Positions 46,230 through 55,453 of a stretch of DNA of 64,000 bases are shown here, in pieces. The translations under genes were made by a program, and so were the position numbers. The notes under the pieces are model-generated. The model saw only the letters and a program-made list of their open reading frames with translations. It had not been told where the DNA came from and did not search any database. Source of the DNA: Nodosilinea sp. WJT8-NPBG4 (GTDB lineage: Bacteria; Cyanobacteriota; Cyanobacteriia; Phormidesmidales; Phormidesmidaceae). Location: assembly GCA_019359285.1 (NCBI GenBank), contig JAHHHQ010000025.1, positions 1 to 64,000 on the forward strand, read 5' to 3'. Within the stretch, counting starts at the first letter, position 1; every line of letters begins with the position of its first letter.

Positions 46230-46871
46230 ATGCAAACCCAAGACCGTCCAATTTCTGTTCCTGCCCCTGGCCTGGCTTACCCCAGCCGCAGCGCCAGCGT
46301 GAGCCGCACCACTGGGGAAACTGACGTACAGGTGAGTCTTAATTTGGATGGCACCGGGCAGTGTGAGGCGAAGACGGGCATCCCGTTTCTCGACCACATG
46401 CTGCACCAGATTTCGTCCCATGGGCTGATTGATTTAGAAGTACGGGCTACAGGCGATATTGAGATCGACGACCACCACACCAATGAGGATGTGGGCATCA
46501 CCTTGGGGATGGCGCTGCACCAGGCTCTGGGCGATCGCAAGGGCATTACCCGCTTCGGTCACTTTGTCGCGCCGCTCGACGAATCGCTGGTGCAGGTAGC
46601 GCTAGATTTCTCGGGGCGGCCTCACCTCAGCTATGGGCTGGAGATTCCTACCCAGCGGGTGGGCACCTATGACACGCAGCTAGTGCGCGAATTTTTTGTG
46701 GCGGTGGTCAACCACAGCCAAATGACCCTGCACATTCGCCAGCTCGACGGCATCAACTCGCACCACATTATTGAAGCCACATTCAAGGCCTTTGCGCGGG
46801 CCATGCGCATGGCTACCGAGGTAGACCCCCGTCGAGCTCACCTGATTCCTAGTTCTAAAGGGGTGATTTAG
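46230..46871 (+). CDS. hisB: Imidazoleglycerol-phosphate dehydratase
   Basis: The 213-residue enzyme performs the sixth step of histidine synthesis. Manganese-binding motifs are present: [44 protein letters not shown] and the C-terminal [20 protein letters not shown]. It is monofunctional, as in most bacteria outside enterics. Confidence 0.94.
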   Translation: MQTQDRPISVPAPGLAYPSRSASVSRTTGETDVQVSLNLDGTGQCEAKTGIPFLDHMLHQISSHGLIDLEVRATGDIEIDDHHTNEDVGITLGMALHQALGDRKGITRFGHFVAPLDESLVQVALDFSGRPHLSYGLEIPTQRVGTYDTQLVREFFVAVVNHSQMTLHIRQLDGINSHHIIEATFKAFARAMRMATEVDPRRAHLIPSSKGVI

Positions 46872-46992
46872 GCAGATTATTTATCCTCCCTAAGCAGACT
46901 ATTGCCGGCCATAAGACCCACATCTCGGCAGAGCGTAAACGTTTGTAATGCCGTCTAGACTATGCCTTCAACCCTATGGAAGGACAGTTACG

Positions 46993-47736
46993 ATGGCTAA
47001 AGGCAATTCAGATTTGGGTGAGCAGGCCCTGAGCAAAGCATTTGAGGTAGGGCTATCTACTCAGCTCGATGCCGCAGACGACCTAGATGCCGAGATTCGC
47101 ACCAACCCGATCGCACTGATGCAGGGGCAGCTAGAGTCGGCCGAAATTGAAGGGCGTGGTCTGGTGATCAAAAATGACCTGCGTACTGAGCAGCTTTCGG
47201 TCAAAACCGACGGCATCGCCATTGACCCCATCAAGGCGGCTTTCGGCAACATCGAGCTAACCCGCCCCACCAACGCCACCGCTGCAGTCGAGCTGACCGA
47301 GGTCGATATTGAGCGGGCCTGCAATTCTGACTATATTCAGCAAAAACTGAAGTCTCTGGATGTCACCCTAGACGGCCGTCCGGTGCAGGTTAGCGCTGAG
47401 CAGATTGACTTTTCTCTCCCAGGGAATGGTCAGGTTGCGATCGCCGCTAGTGTGGTGCTAGAAGAAACCGGTGAACGGCAGCAGGTGGCCTTTCGCACTA
47501 CCCCAGCTATGGGACCCCAAGGGCATGAGGTAGTGTTGAACGATGTTCAAATCGAGCCAGAAAACACCTCAGAACCCCTAACCCAGAGCCTGCTGGTGGC
47601 GGCCAAAGACCTGCTCGACCTGCACAATTTCAGCCTCAGCGGCATGACGCTCCAGCTACAAAACCTGGATGTGCAGCCTGGGAAGATTGCGCTGCAAATG
47701 CAGGCCTACGTGGAGAAATTCCCTGGGAGTAAATAG
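46993..47736 (+). CDS. DUF2993 (LmeA-like) lipid-binding-type protein
   Basis: The 247-residue protein from the ATG giving MAKGNSDLGEQ shows the DUF2993 alternation of beta strands: EIRTNPIALMQGQLESAEIE, RTEQLSVKTDGIAIDPI and a repeat-like tail with LLDLHNFSLSGMTLQLQNLD. LmeA of mycobacteria binds membrane lipids; the role in cyanobacteria is unknown. GGAAGGAC precedes the ATG, so the upstream start at 46948 is disfavoured. Confidence 0.75.
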   Translation: MAKGNSDLGEQALSKAFEVGLSTQLDAADDLDAEIRTNPIALMQGQLESAEIEGRGLVIKNDLRTEQLSVKTDGIAIDPIKAAFGNIELTRPTNATAAVELTEVDIERACNSDYIQQKLKSLDVTLDGRPVQVSAEQIDFSLPGNGQVAIAASVVLEETGERQQVAFRTTPAMGPQGHEVVLNDVQIEPENTSEPLTQSLLVAAKDLLDLHNFSLSGMTLQLQNLDVQPGKIALQMQAYVEKFPGSK

Positions 47737-47832
47737 CGTAAGCGGTTTTGACGGGTGCCGATGCGTAAAAGGAACGGATGCTTGAGTGCGGCAGTCTGTT
47801 CCTTTTGCGATCGCTGACGCTGGCCGTCACCC

Positions 47833-48336
47833 CTAGCCGGCCGGCTGGAACTGTGTCGGAATCAGCATTGCAATTTTTGCGCAGGCCTCTGCATCCGACA
47901 GGGCATTGTGGTGGTTGAGGGGAATGCCCAGGTAGTCGCACACATTGGGCAGCTTGGTCGGGCGAATGTTCCAGGCTTGCCGAGCCAGTTTCACCGTACA
48001 GATGAAGTCGGGTGCCGGAGGCAAAATGCCGTAGGTCTTGCAGCAAGCGTTGAGCACGCTGCGATCGAAGGGCGCATTGTGTGCCACAAAAAAGTCGGCC
48101 CCCGTCAGCATCGCCGCAATGTCGGGCCACAGCTCGGCAAAATCGGGTTCATTCGCCACCTGCCGCCAGGTAATGCCGTGGATGTGGCTGAACTCAAACA
48201 GCCGCCGAGGGGGCCGAATTAGGTAGTGAACCTTATCCACCACCTGCCCCTGCTCGACCCGAACCAGGCCAATGGCGCAGGCGCTGTCGCGGTAACGATC
48301 GGCGGTTTCAAAATCGAGGGCTACAAAGGTCGTCAT
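47833..48336 (-). CDS. DnaQ-like 3'-5' exonuclease (DEDDh)
   Basis: The 167-residue domain protein has the exonuclease motifs in order: FVALDFETAD (Exo I, DxE), VAHNAPFDRSVL (Exo II, Asp) and HNALSDAEACAKI (Exo III, H-x4-D). It is a stand-alone epsilon-like exonuclease that could proofread or trim nucleic acids. No polymerase subunit is adjacent. Confidence 0.85.
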   Translation of the reverse strand: MTTFVALDFETADRYRDSACAIGLVRVEQGQVVDKVHYLIRPPRRLFEFSHIHGITWRQVANEPDFAELWPDIAAMLTGADFFVAHNAPFDRSVLNACCKTYGILPPAPDFICTVKLARQAWNIRPTKLPNVCDYLGIPLNHHNALSDAEACAKIAMLIPTQFQPAG

Positions 48337-48495
48337 GGCAAAATTCTACAGGCATGGCGGTGCGATCGCAGCCCAGCACCGCCATGCCAAGGATGTCAAG
48401 CCGCCATCTGGGGCTAGGGAACTAGGCTGTGCCTCGATCGTGCCGCCCCGTGGGTACCTTAAGGGTATTGAACTGCCGAGGGATAGGTAAAAACC

Positions 48496-48690
48496 ATGCG
48501 TGGACTCTCGTTGGTCGGGCTATTGGTGGGGCTTGGGGTAGTGGGGATGCTGATATTTCAGCAAAACAAGCCCGCTGAGACTAGCGAGACCCCACTTCCC
48601 ACAGAAAACATTGAGAAAGCCAACCAAGCCGCTGAAGTCGTGGAGCAACAGGCGGAGCAGCTTCAGCAAGATCTGCAAAAACTGCCCTAG
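48496..48690 (+). CDS. Small hypothetical membrane-anchored protein
   Basis: This 64-residue protein has one N-terminal membrane helix (about 4-21), a short Pro/Thr linker and a helical tail EKANQAAEVVEQQAEQLQQD rich in Gln, Glu and Ala that should form a coiled coil. GGGATAGG lies upstream of the ATG. Function unknown. Confidence 0.55.
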   Translation: MRGLSLVGLLVGLGVVGMLIFQQNKPAETSETPLPTENIEKANQAAEVVEQQAEQLQQDLQKLP

Positions 48691-48774
48691 TCGCTGATCT
48701 AAGCACCGCTTCACGACAAAAATGACAGGATTGTCCCTGACAGAAGCTTGGGGAACAGTATCGGGAACTGTGAT

Positions 48775-50031
48775 CTAGGGGGACAGCTCTTTCTCGATAT
48801 CGTTGCGACCGCCAATATAGTGCTCGTACCACTGCATCAACGGAGTCGAGGTGACGCCATGTAGCGTTACCGAAATAGTGACCACAATGATGGTCAACCA
48901 AGCAATCATCTCGCCGGCTTCGTCCTGTAAACCCTGACCCAGACAATAGGTGAGATAGTACAGCGAGCCCACGCCGCGAATGCCAAACCAGCCAAACAGC
49001 AAGCGCGTGGCTGGGTGGACTGGAGAGCCAATGGTGCTCACCCAGGCACCTAGGGGGCGAATTACCAGGAACAACAAGCCCGCTATGATTAGTCCCGGAA
49101 CCGCAAACTTCAGCATGGGCTCAACGCGTAGCAGCGACCCCAGCAGCAAAATAGTGCCAATTTCGGTTAGCTTTTCGAGCCGTTCCATAAACCTGAGACG
49201 GGAGAGTGATCGCTCATCGCTCTCCCGCCGGTTGTACATGGTTACTCCAGCGACAAAAACGGCTAAAAAGCCGTAGCCGTGCACCAGTTCAGCCACTGAA
49301 TAGGCGAGCAAAATGGTGCTGAGGCCAACAAAATCTTCCATTACCTCATCGATACTATGTCTTTTGGCGAGATGCTGCTCTAGCCAGCAGATGCCTCTAG
49401 CTACCCCAATGCCAACCAGCAGGCCTGCGGCGATCGCCCAGAATAAATCGACGGCCACCCAGCGCCCAAACCAGCTCTGCCAGTTGTCGTCTTTTAACCA
49501 GTGCAGCCCAAAGTAGACAAAGGGAAAGGACAGCGCATCGTTAAGGCCGCCTTCGGAGGTGAGCCCAAAACGCAATTCGTCGCGATCTTGGGGATCATAG
49601 AGCTGCACTTCAGAGGCTAAAACCGGATCAGTAGGAGCCAAAATTGCCCCAAGCAAAATACCTACGCCCCACTCCAGCTTAAGAAAAAAGTGGCCAATAG
49701 CGGCGATCGCAAAGATCGAAATCGGCATTAAAAAGCCAATCAGCCGAATCGTCGAATTCCACGCCCAGCTCTTTAGCGGACGATTCATTTTAAGGCCGCA
49801 GCTAAACAGAGAGATTAACACCACAAACTCTGTCAGCCGCTCTAAAAGGTCGGCGTCGGGTCGCGTCTGCACCAAATTAAAGCCGTAGGGACTTAGAGCA
49901 ATCCCCACAATCAGATAAATCAGCGCGTAAGACAGGGGTAACCGGCCAATCCAGCCCGACCCCAAGGTGACTGTCAGCAGCAATAAGCCAATCACCAGCA
50001 GGTCAAGAATGTAAATATCCACAGGTGTCAA
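48775..50031 (-). CDS. Monovalent cation/proton antiporter (CPA1, NhaP-like)
   Basis: The 418-residue membrane protein has eleven or twelve helices. The ion-site region reads ILLGAILAPTDPVLASEVQ, the antiporter TD-type unwound helix. It is followed by LTSEGGLNDALSFPFVYFG with the conserved (N/S)D. This supports Na+ or K+ exchange for H+ in pH and salt homeostasis. The C-terminal cytosolic tail is short. Confidence 0.85.
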   Translation of the reverse strand: MTPVDIYILDLLVIGLLLLTVTLGSGWIGRLPLSYALIYLIVGIALSPYGFNLVQTRPDADLLERLTEFVVLISLFSCGLKMNRPLKSWAWNSTIRLIGFLMPISIFAIAAIGHFFLKLEWGVGILLGAILAPTDPVLASEVQLYDPQDRDELRFGLTSEGGLNDALSFPFVYFGLHWLKDDNWQSWFGRWVAVDLFWAIAAGLLVGIGVARGICWLEQHLAKRHSIDEVMEDFVGLSTILLAYSVAELVHGYGFLAVFVAGVTMYNRRESDERSLSRLRFMERLEKLTEIGTILLLGSLLRVEPMLKFAVPGLIIAGLLFLVIRPLGAWVSTIGSPVHPATRLLFGWFGIRGVGSLYYLTYCLGQGLQDEAGEMIAWLTIIVVTISVTLHGVTSTPLMQWYEHYIGGRNDIEKELSP

Positions 50032-50174
50032 GGCGAAAGAATCAACAGCCCTTCTACTCTATGAGCTGAATTCAATGCGCTGGTGCAACCTCCGGTAGAT
50101 TTTCCCCTTAGGCTAGACCTATTTGAATTGATAGAGAGAGGAATGCGCTAAACCTATACACAACAGAGGTAACG

Positions 50175-51179
50175 ATGAATCAGAAACATCCGGTAATCAT
50201 TGTTGTTGGCGCGTCTGCGGGGGGTATGCAGGCCTTGAAGCAGCTGGTCGCCCAGTTTCCAAAAGGTTTTCCGGCATCCATTTTTGTGGTCAACCACATG
50301 GGTGCAGAGACTACTGGAGACGTGCTGGTCAGAGCCTTGAATAAGAGTGGAGGGCTAACCTGCGAACAGGCCCACAACGAACAACCCTTCCAAAGTGGTC
50401 ACATCTATCTAGCCCCCGCCGATCAACATATTTTGCTTGTGGAAGGAAAAATTCTGGTTACCAAAGGGGCGCGCGAAAATCGCTACCGACCGGCAATTGA
50501 CCCTTTGTTTCGCTCCGCAGCGGTGGCTTACGGCAATCGCGTCATCGGCATCATTCTGACTGGATACCTGGATGATGGCACCAGCGGCATGATGGCCATT
50601 AAACGATGCGGCGGCGTCTGTATTGTCCAAGATCCGCTGGATGCGTCCTACCCAGATATGCCCCAATCGGTCATCACTAATGTGGGAGCTGACTACTGCT
50701 TGCCCATCGCTGGAATGGGAATGCTGCTGTCGGAGCTGGTGCAGAGAAAACTACCCGCTCGCAAGCAACCCCCAAAAGATATCGTGATCGAGGCAGAAAT
50801 TGCCCAACGCGTTTTAAGCGATTTGCCCTCAGTCGAGGCGCTGGGCGGGCAAGTGCCGTTCAACTGTCCCGACTGTGGTGGGGTGCTGTGGCAAATGTCG
50901 GAAGGCGAGCTTCTCAGGTATCGCTGCCATACAGGCCACGCCTTTACCTCGGCGGTGCTGCTAGCTCAGCAAACGGCCAAGATTGAAGAAACGCTGTGGG
51001 TGGCTCTGCGAATGTTTGAAGAGCGCCAGAACTTGATTGCCACCATGGGCCAGAGTCAGGGCAATTCTTCTTCTTCAGTCTTGCAGCGGGTGCAAGATTC
51101 TCAACTTCATATTGACCGTATTCGCGCCATGTTGAGAGCGACCCACGAAGACAATCGCGATGATCTGGAGCCGGAATAG
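50175..51179 (+). CDS. CheB-type methylesterase domain protein without receiver domain
   Basis: In this 334-residue protein the N-terminal methylesterase domain has VVGASAGG (Ser14), VVNHMG (His41) and ILTGYLDDGTSGM (Asp), the CheB triad. No response-regulator receiver domain is attached. Residues about 225-260 contain CPDCGG and RCHTGHAFT, a Cys/His cluster suggesting a metal site, then a helical tail. Such receiver-less CheB proteins may act on unusual chemoreceptors or signalling partners. No che genes are adjacent. Confidence 0.82.
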   Translation: MNQKHPVIIVVGASAGGMQALKQLVAQFPKGFPASIFVVNHMGAETTGDVLVRALNKSGGLTCEQAHNEQPFQSGHIYLAPADQHILLVEGKILVTKGARENRYRPAIDPLFRSAAVAYGNRVIGIILTGYLDDGTSGMMAIKRCGGVCIVQDPLDASYPDMPQSVITNVGADYCLPIAGMGMLLSELVQRKLPARKQPPKDIVIEAEIAQRVLSDLPSVEALGGQVPFNCPDCGGVLWQMSEGELLRYRCHTGHAFTSAVLLAQQTAKIEETLWVALRMFEERQNLIATMGQSQGNSSSSVLQRVQDSQLHIDRIRAMLRATHEDNRDDLEPE

Positions 51180-51274
51180 CTGCCATGCTTTTAGGTTCGG
51201 CTCCAGGTGGGTTGTTGTCGAAGTGCTAGACCTTGCGCCCAGGGCAATATCCATAGCCGTTATTAAGAAGGTGT

Positions 51275-51771
51275 CTAGTCGCTGCCGCCCCAAGTCCAGC
51301 GAGGATTGCCATCCCGCAGGCCCTTGAAGGTAATCACGGTGGTAAACCCGTTGGGATCGCGTAGCCCGGTCATATCGAGCACGGCCTTGACCTGACCGTT
51401 GACCAGCTGAACGCGGATATAGGAGTGACCCTCGTAGGTCTCCCCGTCAAGTCTGAGCATGCCGCCAGCAGCTTGGCAATTGCGATATTCGGGCTTGAGT
51501 GTGCCCACCCAGGTGGTGCTGAAGCGATCGGATTGGGAGACGCTGATGTTGGTGGCAATATCCCGCAGTTTGATCATGCCATTGGTGGCAAACCCGCCCT
51601 CGGCGTAAGGCTGTATAGTCTCGTGGGCAATGATTCGCTCGGGGCAGTTCGACGCTGGGCCGTCTAGGAGGGGGCCACGCTAAGTTCAATCGTGTTGGCC
51701 AAAGCCGTTGCACCGCCCAGCAAACACAGTGGCAGGCTGCCCAACAGCGCCACGGCTAGATTTAGTTTCAT
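51275..51771 (-). pseudogene. Exported hypothetical protein with a frameshift in a C homopolymer
   Basis: The gene starts with a good GGAGAGA site and ATG encoding a signal peptide MKLNLAVALLGSLPLCLLGG ending near ATALAN. After about 35 codons the frame hits TAG. One extra C in the five-C run (five G at 51670-51674 on the given strand) would restore a frame LLDGPASNCPERIIAHETI that continues to TWGGSD. The mature part is unlike any family I know. It could be a real mutation or a sequencing error. Confidence 0.65.
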
Positions 51772-51945
51772 TCTCGATCTCTCCTCAATCAACACAACAT
51801 CGGCTCGATCGCTGAGCTGATACCTTCAGCTACAGTGGCCAGGGAGGTCATTCCTGAGGGGCGATCGCCCAGAATGGTAAGACCCGAGACCAATATGGCA
51901 TGATGATCCTCTGCGCTTCACTGGGACTTTGCCCCACTATTTCGT

Positions 51946-53562
51946 ATGCTACGCCTCAGCCAAATTAAACTGCCCCTCGACCACCCCGAAGCCGCCCTTG
52001 AGGAGGCCATTCTCAAAAAGCTGCACCTGGCAGCAGAAGACTTGAGCAGCTTCACTATTTTCAAACGCAGCTATGACGCCCGCAAAAAGGGCAACATCGC
52101 CTTGGTCTACATCGTTGATGTGGAGACGCCGAAGGAAAGGGCTCTGCTCAAGCGGTTTAAGAAAGACGCCACGGTAGCCGTGACGCCCGATCTGACCTAC
52201 CGCCCGGTGGCTCAAGCGCCACCAAGCCTCTCGACGCGACCGATTGTGATTGGCATGGGGCCCTGCGGCATGTTTGCGGGGCTGATGCTGGCGCAGATGG
52301 GGTTTCGGCCAATTGTGCTGGAACGGGGTAAGTCGGTGCGCGATCGCAGTGTTGACACCTTTGGCTTCTGGCTCAAAAAGACCCTCAACCCCGAGTCAAA
52401 CGCGCAGTTTGGCGAAGGCGGCGCGGGCACGTTTTCAGATGGCAAGCTCTACAGCCAGGTCAGCGACCCCCATCACTACGGCCGCAAGGTGCTCACCGAG
52501 CTGGTGAATGCCGGGGCTTCCCCTGAAATTCTCTACATCAACAAGCCCCACATTGGTACCTACCGCCTAGTCAAAATCGTGCAGAATATGCGCGCCATGA
52601 TTGAGTCTCTCGGCGGCGAGATTCGCTTTCAAACCCGCGTGACCGACATTGACATTGACCAGGGCCAGGTGCGCGGCGTGCGGCTCGACAATGGTGACTA
52701 CCTAGCCAGCGACCACGTGGTGTTGGCCGTGGGCCACAGCGCCCGCGACACCTTTTCCATGCTCCACGAGCGGGGGGTTTACATCGAGGCCAAGCCCTTT
52801 TCCATTGGCTTTCGCATTGAGCATCCCCAGGCGCTAATCGACCAGTGCCGGTTGGGCGACCAGGCCGGGCACCCCCGCCTGGGTTCCGCCGACTACAAGC
52901 TGGTGCACCACTGCGAAAACGGGCGATCGGTCTACAGCTTTTGCATGTGCCCCGGCGGCAAGGTAGTAGCGGCCGCGTCAGAGCCGGGCCGCCTGGTGAC
53001 CAACGGCATGAGCGAGTACGCGCGGGATGAGTCGAACGCCAATAGCGCCATCGTCGTGGGCATTACCCCCGAGGTCGACTATCCCGAAGGGCCGCTGGCG
53101 GGCATCGCGCTCCAGCGGCGCCTAGAGGAGTTTGCCTTTGAGCTGGGCGGCGGCACCTACGAAGCCCCCGGTCAGCTAGTGGGGGATTTTTTGGCCAACC
53201 GTCCCTCGTCAACCTTTGGCGAGGTGCAACCTTCCTACAAGCCGGGAGTCAAATTGGGTGACTTGAGCAGTAGTTTGCCCGACTATGCGATCGCCGCCAT
53301 TCGCGAAGCCATCCCGGCCTTCGACCACAAAATCCACGGGTTTGCCATGGATGACGCCGTGCTCACCGGCATCGAAACCCGCACCTCATCGCCCATTCGC
53401 ATCAAGCGCAACGAGCAGTTTCAAAGCCTCAACACCGTTGGGCTATACCCCGCTGGCGAAGGGGCCGGCTATGCCGGGGGCATTTTATCCGCCGGTATCG
53501 ACGGCATTCGGGTGGCGGAGGCTGTCGCCCTGAGTTTAGTGAAGGAGCACCCCCCCTTGTAG
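51946..53562 (+). CDS. FAD-dependent dehydrogenase (COG2509-type)
   Basis: The 538-residue flavoprotein has a small N-terminal alpha/beta domain (about 1-85, IKLPLDHPEAALEEAILKKL). Its FAD motif is IVIGMGPCGMFAGLMLAQMG, with a GEGGAGTFSDGKLY segment. The C-terminal VGLYPAGEGAGYAGGILSAG matches FAD-dependent proteins of uncharacterised activity. All conserved FAD contacts are present. Substrate unknown, cytosolic. Confidence 0.82.
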   Translation: MLRLSQIKLPLDHPEAALEEAILKKLHLAAEDLSSFTIFKRSYDARKKGNIALVYIVDVETPKERALLKRFKKDATVAVTPDLTYRPVAQAPPSLSTRPIVIGMGPCGMFAGLMLAQMGFRPIVLERGKSVRDRSVDTFGFWLKKTLNPESNAQFGEGGAGTFSDGKLYSQVSDPHHYGRKVLTELVNAGASPEILYINKPHIGTYRLVKIVQNMRAMIESLGGEIRFQTRVTDIDIDQGQVRGVRLDNGDYLASDHVVLAVGHSARDTFSMLHERGVYIEAKPFSIGFRIEHPQALIDQCRLGDQAGHPRLGSADYKLVHHCENGRSVYSFCMCPGGKVVAAASEPGRLVTNGMSEYARDESNANSAIVVGITPEVDYPEGPLAGIALQRRLEEFAFELGGGTYEAPGQLVGDFLANRPSSTFGEVQPSYKPGVKLGDLSSSLPDYAIAAIREAIPAFDHKIHGFAMDDAVLTGIETRTSSPIRIKRNEQFQSLNTVGLYPAGEGAGYAGGILSAGIDGIRVAEAVALSLVKEHPPL

Positions 53563-53586
53563 GGGCACTCGGCGTCTGCCCCCAGC

Positions 53587-53835
53587 TCATCCTCTTGGGG
53601 CCGATCGCCGGGCGGGCAGCCGGCGCCGCGAGGGCTTGTTCTCCGGCTCTAGCGAATCGGGGTGCTGGGCCTCCAGCAAAAACACCCGCCGTCCGTCGGT
53701 AATGCGGTAGAGCGTGGTGCAGGTGCAGTTGTGGCCCTCAGCTTTGAGCTGGGCGGCGCGCAGATCGCAGGCAGCCTGGGCTTGCTCAACCTCTTCCCAA
53801 TCGGTTTCGAGAAAGATTTCTTGAATTAAACTCAT
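53587..53835 (-). CDS. Small cyanobacterial hypothetical protein
   Basis: The 82-residue protein has the sequence EIFLETDWEEVEQAQAACDL, a C-T-C stretch HNCTCTTLYRI and an Arg/Pro-rich basic tail PSRRRLPARRSAPRG. It could bind nucleic acid through that tail. No family is recognised. Convergent with the flavoprotein gene. Confidence 0.5.
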   Translation of the reverse strand: MSLIQEIFLETDWEEVEQAQAACDLRAAQLKAEGHNCTCTTLYRITDGRRVFLLEAQHPDSLEPENKPSRRRLPARRSAPRG

Positions 53836-54150
53836 ACAGCTAAAGAATGAAGGGTAAAGAATGAAAAAAGGAAGTGTTTAACGCGATCGAATGATGGCGC
53901 TTTAAATCCCTCTAGCAGACACTTCGCTGCCTGGGGCAGAGGTTTGAGAAGACTTTTGAAAAGCTCTATTTCTGGTAGCAAACGTGAAGATCCCCCTTCA
54001 ATTCCCCTTCAGAAAGGGACTTCTACCTTCCTCTTAAGAAGGGCAGGGGGATCAGCAGATGCCAAAAGCTACAGCAAGTCGCTTTTCAAACGTCCTCTAG
54101 GACCTTTGATTAAAGATACTCAATTTAGTACCCAAAGTGCCTCAATTGCC
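53836..54150. other. Intergenic region with a hairpin repeat
   Basis: No gene is seen. The main structure is an inverted repeat at 53989-54053 with ends GATCCCCCTTC and AGGGGGATC and inner arms around TTCCCCTTCAGAAAGGG and CTCTTAAGAAGGGC. This purine/pyrimidine-type hairpin is common between cyanobacterial genes. The remainder is ordinary spacer. Confidence 0.5.
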
Positions 54151-54759
54151 CTACCGTCGGGTTTTAGCGGGAGCAGCGGCTCTAGATTCGATCAGAAACT
54201 CAGGGATATCCCACAGAGCGTCGGCATCGAGGTAGTACTGTTCGCACACTAGGCTGAGGCGGCTGCCCGCGCTGGCAACCGCGTTGACCGAGTGGGTCAG
54301 ATCGCCCTGAAAATGTAGCAGCAGGCCGGTTTGGGGTCGAATCTGCGCCACCCGCTGTCGCCCCCGCTGCAACACCAGTTCGCCGCTGGCCAGGTCGGCG
54401 GGCACCTGCACGTAGAGTACGCTGACCTGCTCAGGGGGCTCAATGGTTTTGCAGTACGATCGCAGCGATCGATCAATGTGAGGGTCAACCCGCGACCCCT
54501 GTTTCAGCATCAGCGGGTTCAAATAGAAAGCGTTGCAGTTGGGCAGCAGCGCCTGGTCGAGGTAGGGCTTAAAAAAGGGAAACTGGCGATCGACCTCGGC
54601 CCGGCCCGCCTGCTTAAACACCACCGAGAACCCTTTAGTGGCGACAAAATCGCGGTTGAGGTTGTTGGTCGAAAAGTAGCGGCACGACTGAATCGCCCCC
54701 CGCAGGTTGTGCAGGTAGGCAGCAGAAAAGGCTTCGGGCTGACTGCGGTAATAGGTCAT
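54151..54759 (-). CDS. 2OG-Fe(II) oxygenase family protein
   Basis: From the ATG giving MTYYRSQPEAF the protein has about 202 residues. Iron ligands are likely in DPHIDRSLRSY (H-x-D) and LTHSVNAV (distal His), with 2-oxoglutarate Arg in SRLSLV. The central strand YVQVPADLASGELVLQRG is typical of prolyl-hydroxylase-like 2OG enzymes. It is not AlkB-like as far as can be seen. Substrate unknown. Confidence 0.75.
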   Translation of the reverse strand: MTYYRSQPEAFSAAYLHNLRGAIQSCRYFSTNNLNRDFVATKGFSVVFKQAGRAEVDRQFPFFKPYLDQALLPNCNAFYLNPLMLKQGSRVDPHIDRSLRSYCKTIEPPEQVSVLYVQVPADLASGELVLQRGRQRVAQIRPQTGLLLHFQGDLTHSVNAVASAGSRLSLVCEQYYLDADALWDIPEFLIESRAAAPAKTRR

Positions 54760-54802
54760 AGCGTGAGATCGGCGTGCTCTACAGCGGGGTAGGTGGCGAT
54801 GC

Positions 54803-55270
54803 TCACAGGTGTTCGGCAAAGGTTGCAGTGTCACCGTTCGCGGTGAAGGAGACGACGGTGTAGGGGTCAACGCGATCGCCCGTTTCCATTCCTGGCGAGC
54901 CCATTGGCATCCCCGGCGCGGCAATTCCTAGCACAGCGGGGCGCTCACTCAACAACCGCTGCACATCCGACGCGGGCACGTGGCCCTCGATGACGTAGCC
55001 CTCGACTAGGGCCGTATGGCACGAGGCCAATGCCTCTGGCACACCGTACTGGTTTTTGATCGCATCCATGTCGTCCGTGACCACATCATCCACGGCAAAC
55101 CCGGCGGCTTGCATGTGCTCAACCCAGTGGCCGCAGCAGTTGCAGGTGGGGCTGCGGTAGATCGTTAACTCCGTCGCCGCCTGGGCTTGGGCAACGGGGG
55201 CACCGAGCAGGGCGATCGCAACCATCATCCCCACGGCTATCAATTTGGCAATCAACCCACGACGATTCAT
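54803..55270 (-). CDS. DUF411 family exported metal-binding protein
   Basis: The 155-residue protein has a signal peptide (about 1-30) and the DUF411 signature YRSPTCNCCGHWVEHMQAAG, a Cys cluster, followed by HTALVEGYVIEGHVPASDV. A Met-rich stretch GMPMGSPGME suggests copper binding. It likely works in the periplasm in metal handling. No copper efflux genes are adjacent. Confidence 0.83.
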   Translation of the reverse strand: MNRRGLIAKLIAVGMMVAIALLGAPVAQAQAATELTIYRSPTCNCCGHWVEHMQAAGFAVDDVVTDDMDAIKNQYGVPEALASCHTALVEGYVIEGHVPASDVQRLLSERPAVLGIAAPGMPMGSPGMETGDRVDPYTVVSFTANGDTATFAEHL

Positions 55271-55367
55271 CTAGCAATTTCCCTAGGGTGTCGGTTTATC
55301 TGGCCCTACCTTAAGGATACTGAAATCTAGTGCTGACCAGGCTGATTGTGACAAGCTCTAACAGCTC

Positions 55368-55437
55368 GGGGTCTAAGGTGTAGGGTATAAGGTCGGACTT
55401 GAACCTTATACCCTAAACCCTGAACCTTCTACCCTGT
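55368..55437. repeat. Hairpin repeat after uvsE
   Basis: The arms GTCTAAGGTGTAGGGTATAAGGT and ACCTTATACCCTAAACCCTGAAC are nearly complementary around CGGACTTGA. It lies in the 3' flank of the minus-strand uvsE gene and belongs to the AAGGTxTAGGGT hairpin family. Confidence 0.6.
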
Positions 55438-55453
55438 CTCCTTTCAAGTTGCC

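Noticed and set aside
54760..54924. Longer start for the 2OG-Fe(II) oxygenase, adding 55 residues
   Set aside because: The extra residues are low-complexity, overlap the DUF411 gene and lack a conserved pattern; the ATG at 54759 is more plausible.
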